The position numbers and the translations under genes are program-made. The notes beneath the pieces were generated by a model. That model saw only the letters and a program-made list of their open reading frames with translations. It did no database searches and was not told the DNA's origin. Below, in pieces: positions 7,434 through 15,381 of a stretch of DNA of 22,733 nt. The stretch covers positions 1-22,733 of the forward strand of contig CAKUMQ010000042.1 in assembly GCA_934667845.1 (NCBI GenBank), read 5' to 3'. Every line of letters starts with the position of its first letter. Position 1 is the first letter of the stretch. The DNA is from an uncultured Eubacteriales bacterium. GTDB lineage: Bacteria; Bacillota; Clostridia; Oscillospirales; Acutalibacteraceae.

Positions 7434-9545
7434 TTGAAACGGAAAACGGTGCTTTTGACCGCCGTGCTGGCGGCTCTGCTTTCGTTTTCATGCCTGGCCG
7501 ACACGGCGTTTTCTCCCTATGCCAGCTATCTCTACGACGAAAAGGGCGAGACGGTGCCCGTCCCGAACAGCTATCTGCCGGACGGACAGATCACCGGCGA
7601 GTCGCTCGGCGTCGGGCCGATGAACGCGCCTGAAGACATGCAGACGGCGGACGACGGATCTGTGGTCATCGCGGATACCGGCAATAACCGTATATTGCTC
7701 GTCAAGCCCGATCTCTCCTCGGCAGAGGCGCTTTCGGCGTTTACCTGCGGCGGAGAGCAGCTGACCCTCTCCTCTCCGCAGGGGGTGTTTCTCTCCGCCG
7801 ACGGGACGCTGTATATCTGCGATACCGGCAATCAGCGCGTACTGGTGTCCGACCGGCAGGGGCGGGTCAGCCTGATCATACAGAAACCGACGTCGGAGGA
7901 ATTTGAACAGGAGCTGGTCTTTGAGCCGCGCAAGGTGGCTGTGGATAAGGCGGGCAATCTGTATGTGCTGTGCCGCAACGTCTATCAGGGGGCGGTGGTA
8001 TTTACCGCTTCCGGCGAGTTCGACGGGTATTTCGGCTCGAATACGGTGCAGTCCACGCTGGAGATCGTGATACAGAAGCTGTTCAAGAGCTTCATGACCA
8101 AGGAGCAGCGCCGCAAGATGGCCAAATATGTGCCTGCGGAGTATGAGAATCTGACGGTGCGGGACAACTTTATCTATACGGTGTCCTATCAGACCAACAG
8201 CGGCGCCGTCAATCTGAACGCGGCGATCCGCAAGCTCAATCCCGCCGGACAGAATATCACCGATACCGCCACAAAGTTCGGGGATCTGGACGTATATTAC
8301 GACAGCAGCCTGAAAAGCACGGTATTTACCCGTTTTTGCGATCTGGCGGTGGACGAGGCGGGCTATGTGTTTGCGCTGGACAGCACATACGGCAAGATCT
8401 TTGTCTATGACTCCGGGTATACGCTTTTGTGCGCATTTTCCGGTCTGGGTGAACAGGTGGGATTGTTCCGTTACCCTGTCGCTGTCGGCAAAACGGGCGA
8501 TCGTATTCTTGTGCTTGACCGCGGAAAGGCGAATGTCACGCTGTTTGCGCCGACGGGCTTTTTTGAAAAGGTGCAGAGCGCCAACCGCCTGTTTGAAAAG
8601 GGACTGTATGACGAGGCGCTGACGCCGTGGCGGGAGGTGCTGACGGAGTGCAGCAACTATACGCTGGCGTATACCGGCATCGGCAAGGCGCTGTTTCAAA
8701 AGGGCGATTACGCGGGGGCGATGCGGTATTTCCGGGAGGTCGGCGATCAGGCAGACTATTCCGAGGCGTTTAAATACTATCGCCTCAATTGGATCCGGGA
8801 GCATTTTACCGCGCTGATGGGCGGACTGGTCGCCTTTGTCGCTCTCCTGGTGCTGTGGTGCCTCCGTCTGCGCCGTCCGGCAAGGGCTGCTGCCGCCGCA
8901 TTGACCGCGCGCCTGCCCGTGCGTATGCACGAGCTTTTGCAGATGCCCGGCCGCTGTATGCGCCATCCGTTTTCCGGATTTGAGGAGATGAAGGAAAAGG
9001 GGCGGTCGTCCTATGTGCTTTCCGCCGTCATCGTGGCGGTCTGGGTGCTGGTCTCGCTTTTGTATCAGTGGTCGGTGGCGTTTATCTTCAACCCGAACGC
9101 CACAGGCGATACGGATGTCAATGTGGTGTTTATTTCCACGGCGGTCGTCTGGCTGCTGTGGGTGACGGCGGCTCTGGGGCTGCGCACGTTTATGGCGGGA
9201 CGCGGTTCGCTGCGCGAGATCTGTGCATCGGCGGCATACAGCCTGCTGCCGTACACGCTGGCTACAGCGATCACTATTCCGGTCAGCTATCTGCTGACGC
9301 AGGAGGAGGCTATGCTGCTGAGCTGGATCTCCGCCATCGGTCTTTTGTGGAGCGGGATCATGCTGCTGGCCGGGGTGAAGGGGATCCATGAATATACCTT
9401 CGGAGAAACGGTCAAGTCCATTCTGCTTACGGCGCTGGGTATGCTGTTGATCGTGTTTTTGTTCGTCTTATTCTACAGTTCGATACAGCAGGCGGTCTCT
9501 CTGGTGATAACGATTCTGTCCGAGCTGCGCTATCGCTTTTTCTGA
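7434..9545 (+). CDS. NHL-repeat / TPR / Yip1-like membrane protein
   Basis: The start is taken as TTG at 7434, giving 703 residues, because AGGAG at 7421-7425 lies eight bases before it and would overlap any earlier GTG. A signal peptide (about 1-23) is followed by an extracellular beta-propeller of NHL type (about 40-370) with repeats such as VVIADTGNNRILLV, YICDTGNQRVLV and FALDSTYGKIFVYD. Next is a short TPR-like helical part (about 378-445) with FEKGLYDEAL and FQKGDYAGAMRYF, one membrane helix (about 457-479), and a C-terminal multi-helix domain (about 505-703) resembling Yip1-family proteins, beginning MRHPFSGFEEMKEKG. The likely topology is propeller outside, anchored by the Yip1-like bundle. 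Proteins of this build sit, from memory, beside DUF5696 proteins and CUT1 permeases in Paenibacillus and Clostridia. The function is not known; a glycan sensor or a scaffold for the importer is a reasonable guess. Confidence 0.85.
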   Translation: MKRKTVLLTAVLAALLSFSCLADTAFSPYASYLYDEKGETVPVPNSYLPDGQITGESLGVGPMNAPEDMQTADDGSVVIADTGNNRILLVKPDLSSAEALSAFTCGGEQLTLSSPQGVFLSADGTLYICDTGNQRVLVSDRQGRVSLIIQKPTSEEFEQELVFEPRKVAVDKAGNLYVLCRNVYQGAVVFTASGEFDGYFGSNTVQSTLEIVIQKLFKSFMTKEQRRKMAKYVPAEYENLTVRDNFIYTVSYQTNSGAVNLNAAIRKLNPAGQNITDTATKFGDLDVYYDSSLKSTVFTRFCDLAVDEAGYVFALDSTYGKIFVYDSGYTLLCAFSGLGEQVGLFRYPVAVGKTGDRILVLDRGKANVTLFAPTGFFEKVQSANRLFEKGLYDEALTPWREVLTECSNYTLAYTGIGKALFQKGDYAGAMRYFREVGDQADYSEAFKYYRLNWIREHFTALMGGLVAFVALLVLWCLRLRRPARAAAAALTARLPVRMHELLQMPGRCMRHPFSGFEEMKEKGRSSYVLSAVIVAVWVLVSLLYQWSVAFIFNPNATGDTDVNVVFISTAVVWLLWVTAALGLRTFMAGRGSLREICASAAYSLLPYTLATAITIPVSYLLTQEEAMLLSWISAIGLLWSGIMLLAGVKGIHEYTFGETVKSILLTALGMLLIVFLFVLFYSSIQQAVSLVITILSELRYRFF

Positions 9546-9581
9546 GGCGTTCTCAATGACGGAAAGGAGCGTACAACAAAG

Positions 9582-11801
9582 ATGAAAAAATGGTTGCGCA
9601 ATGCGGTTTTGGGATGCCTGCTCATCTGCCTTCCGCTCTCCGGCGCCGTGACGGCGACCGGAAAAACGGCGTCGGACGGCGTGGCTGCGGCAGAGGCTCC
9701 GCGCGGGTTGACCGAGGGCTTTGTGCGTGCGGCAGGAGACGACCGGCTGGAGCTGTATATCGACGAAGAGGCGGGAGAGATAGCCGTCCGCGATCTGACC
9801 GGCGATGTGTTCTGGTACTCGTCGCCGACGGATAAGCGGGACGAGAAGCTCGCCAAGGGCGTATTTAAAATGTCGCTCTATTCACTTTTGACGCTGACCG
9901 TGGTCGACACCGAGAGCAACAGCCAGAATGCTTCGACGCTGACCAGCTATACGGAATGCGTGCTGACGGAAGGCGGGGTCGATTACGTCTATTCGGAGAA
10001 CGGCGTCGGCATCACGCTGCGGTTCGCGGATCAGGGGATCACCGTACCGCTGACGCTCAGTGTGGAAAACGGGGCGTTTTGCGCCGCAGTGGATACCGGC
10101 GGGATCACGGAAACAACAAATATCCGGATCCGTGCCCTGTCCCTGCTGCCCTATTTCGGGGCGGGAAACAGCGCAGAGGAGGGGTATATGCTGGTGCCGG
10201 ACGGCTGCGGCGCCCTGATCCGGTTCAACAACGGAAAAACGGCAGCTGCCGCCTATGACGGAGAGCTGTACGGCGCCGATCTGTCCAAGGTCAGCACAGT
10301 CAACCGGCTTCTGACGCAGCAGAGCTTTTTGCCGGTATTCGGTCTGCAGAACAGCACGGGCGGTTTTCTGGCGGTCATCGACGGCGCCGCCGCCAATGCC
10401 GCCGTCCATGCCGAGGTGTCGGGGAAAAAGACGGGCTATAATGCGGTGTCCGCGCTGTTTACCCTGCGGGATTCCAGCGTGGTGAGCATCGGGGACAATC
10501 AGGTTACGGATTACGAAGAAAAGATCAAATCAGTCGGCAGGCTGTCGGTGCGGTATTATCCGTATTCCGGAAACGGCGGCTACAGCCGGATGGCGGCGCT
10601 GTATCGGCAGTACCTGACGGAGACGCAGGGGGTGACGGCACGCAAGGCCCGCCCGGCCGCTTATATTCAGGTGCTGAACAGCTATCCGGAGACGAAGAGC
10701 TTTTTGGGATTTGATACCCTGCGGCAGACAAAGCTGACGGGCTTTGACGAAACAGCCGGGATGATCGGAAAGCTGCGGGAGGCGGGCGTTGCGGAAATGA
10801 CGGTTTCGCTGGAAAACTGGGACAGCGGATCTGTTCGGGAGACGATCACCCAAAAGCCGCGCTTTTCCGTCGGATTGGGCGGCCGGAAGGGATATGACCG
10901 GCTGAGCGCGGCGGCGGAAGAGCAGGATGTGCCGCTGTATCTTTCCACGCGGATCGTCGCCTACCGAAGCAACGGCTTTTTTGCCAATTTCCGGGATGCC
11001 GCCCGCACCATTGAAAATGTCAATATACGCCGGTATCCCTACTCGCTGAGTACGTCGCGCGAGGATAAAACGGTGCGCCCGCAATATCTTCTGTCGCCGC
11101 TTCGCGTGCAGCAAAAAACGGAGACGCTCGGTAAGCAGTTTGGGAAAAAGGGCTTGACCCGCATTGCCGTGAATGACCTTGCCGTGCAGCTTTATGCCGA
11201 CTATGCCGCCTCCGGCACGGTTACGCGAACGCAGAGCGCCGAATATTTTGCCGGGGCGCTTTCGGGACTTAAAGCGCAGGGGATGTCCATGATCGCCGAG
11301 GGCGCCAACGCCTATGCGCTGCCGTATTTGGACGCGGTGCTTGCGGCACCGGCGACCCACAGCGGGTATGACATCGAGGACGAGGCGGTTCCTTTCTATC
11401 AGCTCGTGCTCAACGGGATCACGGAATATACCACGCCTGCCGTCAATCTCAGCTCCGACAGACAGGAGATGCTTTTGTGGGCGCTGGAAAGCGGCAGCTG
11501 TCTGCTGTACCGGTTGGCGGAAAACGGCGGCGCGGCGCTTTCCGGCAGCTACGCCGGCGATTACAGCATCAATGCGGACGACTGGACGGAAAATGCCGGC
11601 GCATGGTATGCGGCGTTTCGTGAGGTTTACGACAAAACGGACGGCATGTCCATGGTCTCCCACGAGATCGTGTCTCCGGGCGTGGTGTCGGTCACCTATA
11701 CAAACGGCGCCCGGCTTCTTGTCAATCATACCGCCTCGGATGCCGTGACGGCATACGGCGCGGTGAAAGCCCGCAGCTATGCGTTCGGGGAAGGGGAGTG
11801 A
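9582..11801 (+). CDS. Secreted DUF5696-type protein, possible glycoside hydrolase
   Basis: 739 residues with a Sec signal peptide (about 1-25, MKKWLRNAVLGCLLICLPLS). I recognise the family as DUF5696 from its general pattern: an N-terminal beta-rich domain (about 45-330) with DLTGDVFWYSSPTDKRDEKL and LVPDGCGALIRFNNGK, then a region that reads like a TIM barrel (about 345-640). Conserved-looking acidic positions at strand ends are Glu411 and Asp414 (LENWDSG), Asp532 (AVNDLA) and Glu573 (AEGANAY); these are candidates for catalysis, which is my inference. It has neither a lipobox nor a C-terminal anchor. It sits between the Yip1-like protein and a second permease pair, and its stop lies five bases before the next start. 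No biochemical role is known to me, so an extracellular hydrolase or a glycan-handling partner of the importers are both possible. Confidence 0.78.
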   Translation: MKKWLRNAVLGCLLICLPLSGAVTATGKTASDGVAAAEAPRGLTEGFVRAAGDDRLELYIDEEAGEIAVRDLTGDVFWYSSPTDKRDEKLAKGVFKMSLYSLLTLTVVDTESNSQNASTLTSYTECVLTEGGVDYVYSENGVGITLRFADQGITVPLTLSVENGAFCAAVDTGGITETTNIRIRALSLLPYFGAGNSAEEGYMLVPDGCGALIRFNNGKTAAAAYDGELYGADLSKVSTVNRLLTQQSFLPVFGLQNSTGGFLAVIDGAAANAAVHAEVSGKKTGYNAVSALFTLRDSSVVSIGDNQVTDYEEKIKSVGRLSVRYYPYSGNGGYSRMAALYRQYLTETQGVTARKARPAAYIQVLNSYPETKSFLGFDTLRQTKLTGFDETAGMIGKLREAGVAEMTVSLENWDSGSVRETITQKPRFSVGLGGRKGYDRLSAAAEEQDVPLYLSTRIVAYRSNGFFANFRDAARTIENVNIRRYPYSLSTSREDKTVRPQYLLSPLRVQQKTETLGKQFGKKGLTRIAVNDLAVQLYADYAASGTVTRTQSAEYFAGALSGLKAQGMSMIAEGANAYALPYLDAVLAAPATHSGYDIEDEAVPFYQLVLNGITEYTTPAVNLSSDRQEMLLWALESGSCLLYRLAENGGAALSGSYAGDYSINADDWTENAGAWYAAFREVYDKTDGMSMVSHEIVSPGVVSVTYTNGARLLVNHTASDAVTAYGAVKARSYAFGEGE

Positions 11802-11806
11802 GCCGT

Positions 11807-12697
11807 GTGAAAAACCGGTTGACATACAGCAGACGGGAGACCATGCGGGGCATTCTCTTTATTGCCCCGTGGCTGATCGGATTTCTGTTTTTATTTGTCC
11901 GCCCGTTTATTACGGCGGTCGTGTTCAGCTTTCATAAGGTGGATCTGTCCAACGGCGTGATTGATCTGGCATCCGTGGGGTGGAAAAACTATACGGACGC
12001 GTTTACGGAGGATACAAAATTTACGGTGTATCTGTCTCAGGCGCTCGGGCAGATGGTGTATCAGGTGCCTCTGGTGGTTTTCTTCAGCCTGTTTATTGCC
12101 GTGGTGCTCAATCAGAAGTTCGCTTCGCGCGGGTTTTTCCGGCTGGTGTTTTTCCTGCCGACCATTATCTCAAGCGGCGTAGTGCTGGGTATCATCAGCG
12201 GCGATACGCTGTACAACGCCATGCAGGCGGGAGAAAAGACCACCTACATGATGCAGACGGTGTCGGTGCAGGATATTCTGCGCGCCAACGGGGTCAGCGA
12301 AACGCTGATCGGGTATATCGGTACGGTGCTGGACAGCCTGTTGGAGCTGTTCTGGTTTTCCGGTGTGCAGATCGTGATTTTCCTTTCCGGACTCCAGAGC
12401 ATTTCTCCCACGCTGAGAGAAGCCGCCCATATCGACGGCGCTTCCTCATGGGATTTCTTCTGGCTCATCACCTTTCCGATGATCTCGCCGCTTTTGCTGA
12501 CCAATACCGTGTTTACCTTTATATCCACCTTTACGGATTACAACAATGTGGTCATCGGGTATATCTCCGATCTGGCGTCCAGGATGGAGCTGGGCTTTTC
12601 CTCGGCAATGTCGATGATCTATTTCCTGATCACGTTTATCCTGCTTCTTGCCGTGTATTTCTTCCTTAACCGGAAGGTGTTCTACCGCAATAACTGA
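11807..12697 (+). CDS. Sugar ABC transporter permease, MalF/UgpA type (importer 2)
   Basis: The start is placed at GTG 11807, giving 296 residues: GGGGAG at 11793-11798 lies eight bases before it, while the GTG at 11798 overlaps that site. The protein has six membrane helices, an opening TMRGILFIAPWLIGFLFLF segment and the coupling loop EAAHIDGAS at residues 205-213 followed by ITFPMISPLLL. An extended periplasmic-side loop (about 125-170) separates two helices. It is clearly a second MalF-type subunit, not a copy of the one at 5613, because sequence identity outside the EAA loop looks low. It partners with the permease at 12715 and probably takes sugar from the lipoprotein at 13760. Confidence 0.93.
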   Translation: MKNRLTYSRRETMRGILFIAPWLIGFLFLFVRPFITAVVFSFHKVDLSNGVIDLASVGWKNYTDAFTEDTKFTVYLSQALGQMVYQVPLVVFFSLFIAVVLNQKFASRGFFRLVFFLPTIISSGVVLGIISGDTLYNAMQAGEKTTYMMQTVSVQDILRANGVSETLIGYIGTVLDSLLELFWFSGVQIVIFLSGLQSISPTLREAAHIDGASSWDFFWLITFPMISPLLLTNTVFTFISTFTDYNNVVIGYISDLASRMELGFSSAMSMIYFLITFILLLAVYFFLNRKVFYRNN

Positions 12698-12714
12698 GAG
12701 AGGAGGAAGCCATC

Positions 12715-13686
12715 ATGTCGACTGTTCAACGCATCCGGATGGAAAACAGGGCAAAGCGCCTGGCAACGGCGTTTTTCCGGGATATTCTGCTTGTCGCCAT
12801 ATCTGTGATCATTCTGTATCCGCTGTTTTATATGGTGACGATCGCGTTCCGACCGATCGATCAGATCTGGGATCCTTCGGTGGTGTGGATCTCCCGCTCC
12901 CTGACATGGGACAATATGCAGAAGACCATCGAGCACATTGACTACTGGAACGTGCTATGGCGCAGTCTCCGCCTGACGGTGATCTCTTCTGTGCTGACGG
13001 TGATCTCCTGCTCGCTGGCAGGCTACGGCTTTGCCCGCTTTCGGTTTAAAGGGCGGGAGCTCCTGTTTATGTGTATGCTGTTTACCATTATGGTGCCGGC
13101 GGAGACGATCATCATTCCCTCTTATACACAGTTTTGGAAGTTTGATTTCTTCGGATTGGGATATCTTCTGTACCCGTTTCTCGGACAGCCGTTTACCGTC
13201 AATCTGCTGAATACGGAGCTGACGCTGTATATCCCGGCGATGTTCGGCAACGGCATTCGCGCCGGACTGTTTATCTATCTGTTCCGGCAGTATTTCCGCG
13301 GACTTCCGAAGGAATTGGAGGAGGCGGCGCAAATTGACGGCTGTAATGCTTTCACCACCTATCTGCGCATTGCCGTGCCGAGCTCGCGGCTGACGATGAT
13401 CACGGTGTTTTTGTTTTCGTTCATCTGGTACTGGAACGACTATTACTTTACCAGTATGTATATGAACAACGCCCGCACCGTTTCTTCTACGGTGGCGGCG
13501 CTGCCCGCCATGCTTAACGCCGTGTTGGGCGGGCTGCACGAGTCGCTGGTGGGATTTGACCATGTGCAGATCTCAACGATGATCCAGTCGGCGTGTCTGC
13601 TGCTCATCGTGCCGCCGCTTTTGCTTTTTGCCTTTTGCCAGCGGTATTTTGTGCAGGGACTCGAGCTGTCCGGACTGGTGGAATGA
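12715..13686 (+). CDS. Sugar ABC transporter permease, MalG/UgpE type (importer 2)
   Basis: 323 residues, a little longer than the other MalG-type subunit here because of an expanded segment around residues 140-180 (SYTQFWKFDFFGLGYLLYPF). Six membrane helices are predicted. The coupling loop is EAAQIDGCN at residues 203-211 followed by AVPSSRLTM. A GAGGAGG ribosome binding site precedes the ATG by a few bases. The gene begins 17 bases after the stop of its partner. As with importer 1, no ATPase is encoded nearby. Confidence 0.93.
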   Translation: MSTVQRIRMENRAKRLATAFFRDILLVAISVIILYPLFYMVTIAFRPIDQIWDPSVVWISRSLTWDNMQKTIEHIDYWNVLWRSLRLTVISSVLTVISCSLAGYGFARFRFKGRELLFMCMLFTIMVPAETIIIPSYTQFWKFDFFGLGYLLYPFLGQPFTVNLLNTELTLYIPAMFGNGIRAGLFIYLFRQYFRGLPKELEEAAQIDGCNAFTTYLRIAVPSSRLTMITVFLFSFIWYWNDYYFTSMYMNNARTVSSTVAALPAMLNAVLGGLHESLVGFDHVQISTMIQSACLLLIVPPLLLFAFCQRYFVQGLELSGLVE

Positions 13687-13707
13687 CGTCCGGTTTACCC
13701 AGGGCTT

Positions 13708-13722
13708 AATGGCCGAGCCATT
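13708..13722 (+). other. Short inverted repeat between permease and binding-protein genes
   Basis: AATGGC-CGA-GCCATT forms a six-pair perfect hairpin in the 73-base gap before the solute-binding-protein gene. No T-tract follows, so it is not a terminator. Stem-loops at this position sometimes protect or punctuate transcripts so that the binding protein is made in excess; that role is only inferred here. Confidence 0.4.
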
Positions 13723-13759
13723 GTCATAGATTCAATTCATAACAAAGGAGTGTGTAGGA

Positions 13760-15352
13760 ATGAAAAACACTGTGCGAGTGCTTACGGTGCTTCTGACGCT
13801 TGCCATGCTGTTCTCCCTTTTCGCGTGTTCCCGGGAGCCGGCAGAATCCGATGCGTCAGAGTTGTCCGGAGAAAGCACCGCCGAAACCACTGCGCCGTCA
13901 GACGATTCCGTGCCGTCTGAGACGGAGCAGACAGACCCCTCCGCAAGCTCTGCGGTGACTACGGCGCCGGGCGGAAAAACCAGCGGGCGCACGCAGGCGG
14001 CGACCCGCGCTACCGGCATATCCGGAGACACCAATAAGAACAAATATGCCGAGCTTGGCCTGAAAATGAAGGATTTCAAGATCACCAACAAAAAGATCCG
14101 GCTGTTTGTCGGTCCGGAGCGGACGACGTCGGACTACCTGTCCACGACCGCCGTGCCGGGCGTATGGGAGATCCTGAAAGCGTATTACGACATTGATCTG
14201 GAGCTGGTCTCCTGCGGAGATTACAACGACTGGTATACCAAGCTGGCCATGCTGAGCCTGTCGGACAATTCTCCGGATGTGGCGACCCCGCTGGCGGAAA
14301 GCTATCCCTACGACATCGTCAAAGGAAATATTCTGGCTCTGGACAGCTATTTCGACTTTAACGATGCCATCTGGGACAGCACTCGCAATGTCATGAAAAT
14401 GTTCACCTGGAACGACAAGCACTACCATGCCATCTACAACGACGGTCAGTATATGGAGCCGCTGTATTACAACCCGAAGATCTTCAAGCAAAACGGGGTG
14501 AAAACGCCGCGGGAATGCCTGGCGGACGGCACATGGAATCTCCAGTCGATGCTGGATATGGCGATCGAGCTGACCCAGGACACGGACAACGACGGAAAAA
14601 CCGATCTGTGGGGCGTGGGCGGTCTGTTCTTCTACTACATGCCGATCATCACGGGCAAATCCCTTGTCACCGTCAAGGGCAAGCAGGTGACATGCAATAT
14701 CACCGATCCCGTGTTTGCCGAGGCGGCGCAGTTTATCTACGATCTCGGCCCGAACGGCAAATATAAGGTGGCGACCTCGTTCCATCATGACAACGCCGAT
14801 CTGTTCGTGTCCGGGCAGGTGGCTATGCATGTGACCGGCCACTACCGTGCGTGGACCACCTTCAAGGAGATGTGGAAAGCCGGAACCATCGACGCGGTGC
14901 CGTTCCCGTCGATGAAGGCGGGCGGCTCGTTCTATAAAAGCGGAACGCCCTCGAGCTATGTGATCTATAAAAAGGCGAAAAACATCGAGGGTGCCAAGGC
15001 GCTGATCTGGACGACAATGTACATGAGCACGCCTGCGGTCAAGAAAAAGCTGGAGGCGTACGGAGAAAAGCGCGGTGTGGACTCCCGCTATGCCTCGTGG
15101 CTGCTGACGGAAATTCCCGGCATCACGGAAACGCAGTATAAAAATCTCGTTGATGCCATCTGGGATCCGGACAACAAGTATAAGATGAAGAATAATCCGA
15201 ACAACTGGCACGGCTGGCTCAACAACGGCTACGACTACGGCTTCCAGTATGCACATGAAAAGCAGTGGTCGACCATTGTCAATATTTATAAGAACCAGTT
15301 CAACGCCGCGATCGAGGAAAATGTCGATACCCTGAATCAACTCACCAAATAA
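13760..15352 (+). CDS. Sugar ABC transporter solute-binding lipoprotein (importer 2)
   Basis: 530 residues. The N-terminus is a lipoprotein signal with lipobox LFAC, the lipidated cysteine being Cys23. A long Ser/Thr/Glu-rich linker (about 24-90) then lifts the domain off the membrane. The rest is a family 1 extracellular solute-binding fold: KLAMLSLSDNSPDVATPLA near 150-170, then YNDGQYMEPLYYNPKIFKQN (about 230-250), a DTDNDGKTDLWG segment, and the usual C-terminal ALIWTTMYMSTPAVKKKLEA. Several Trp and Tyr residues in the domain would suit sugar stacking. A strong AAAGGAG ribosome binding site nine bases before the ATG suggests high expression. It follows the second permease pair directly and should serve it. 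Confidence 0.92.
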   Translation: MKNTVRVLTVLLTLAMLFSLFACSREPAESDASELSGESTAETTAPSDDSVPSETEQTDPSASSAVTTAPGGKTSGRTQAATRATGISGDTNKNKYAELGLKMKDFKITNKKIRLFVGPERTTSDYLSTTAVPGVWEILKAYYDIDLELVSCGDYNDWYTKLAMLSLSDNSPDVATPLAESYPYDIVKGNILALDSYFDFNDAIWDSTRNVMKMFTWNDKHYHAIYNDGQYMEPLYYNPKIFKQNGVKTPRECLADGTWNLQSMLDMAIELTQDTDNDGKTDLWGVGGLFFYYMPIITGKSLVTVKGKQVTCNITDPVFAEAAQFIYDLGPNGKYKVATSFHHDNADLFVSGQVAMHVTGHYRAWTTFKEMWKAGTIDAVPFPSMKAGGSFYKSGTPSSYVIYKKAKNIEGAKALIWTTMYMSTPAVKKKLEAYGEKRGVDSRYASWLLTEIPGITETQYKNLVDAIWDPDNKYKMKNNPNNWHGWLNNGYDYGFQYAHEKQWSTIVNIYKNQFNAAIEENVDTLNQLTK

Positions 15353-15381
15353 ACACAGGAAAAAAGGAGCGTGTCTGAACC

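Noticed and set aside
7488..9389. 633-codon open frame on the minus strand
   Set aside because: It is antisense to the NHL/Yip1 gene, with low-complexity His/Arg/Gln content and no domain pattern.
11798..11806. GTG at 11798 as start of the importer 2 MalF-type permease
   Set aside because: The G-rich ribosome binding site touches it; GTG at 11807 has eight-base spacing.
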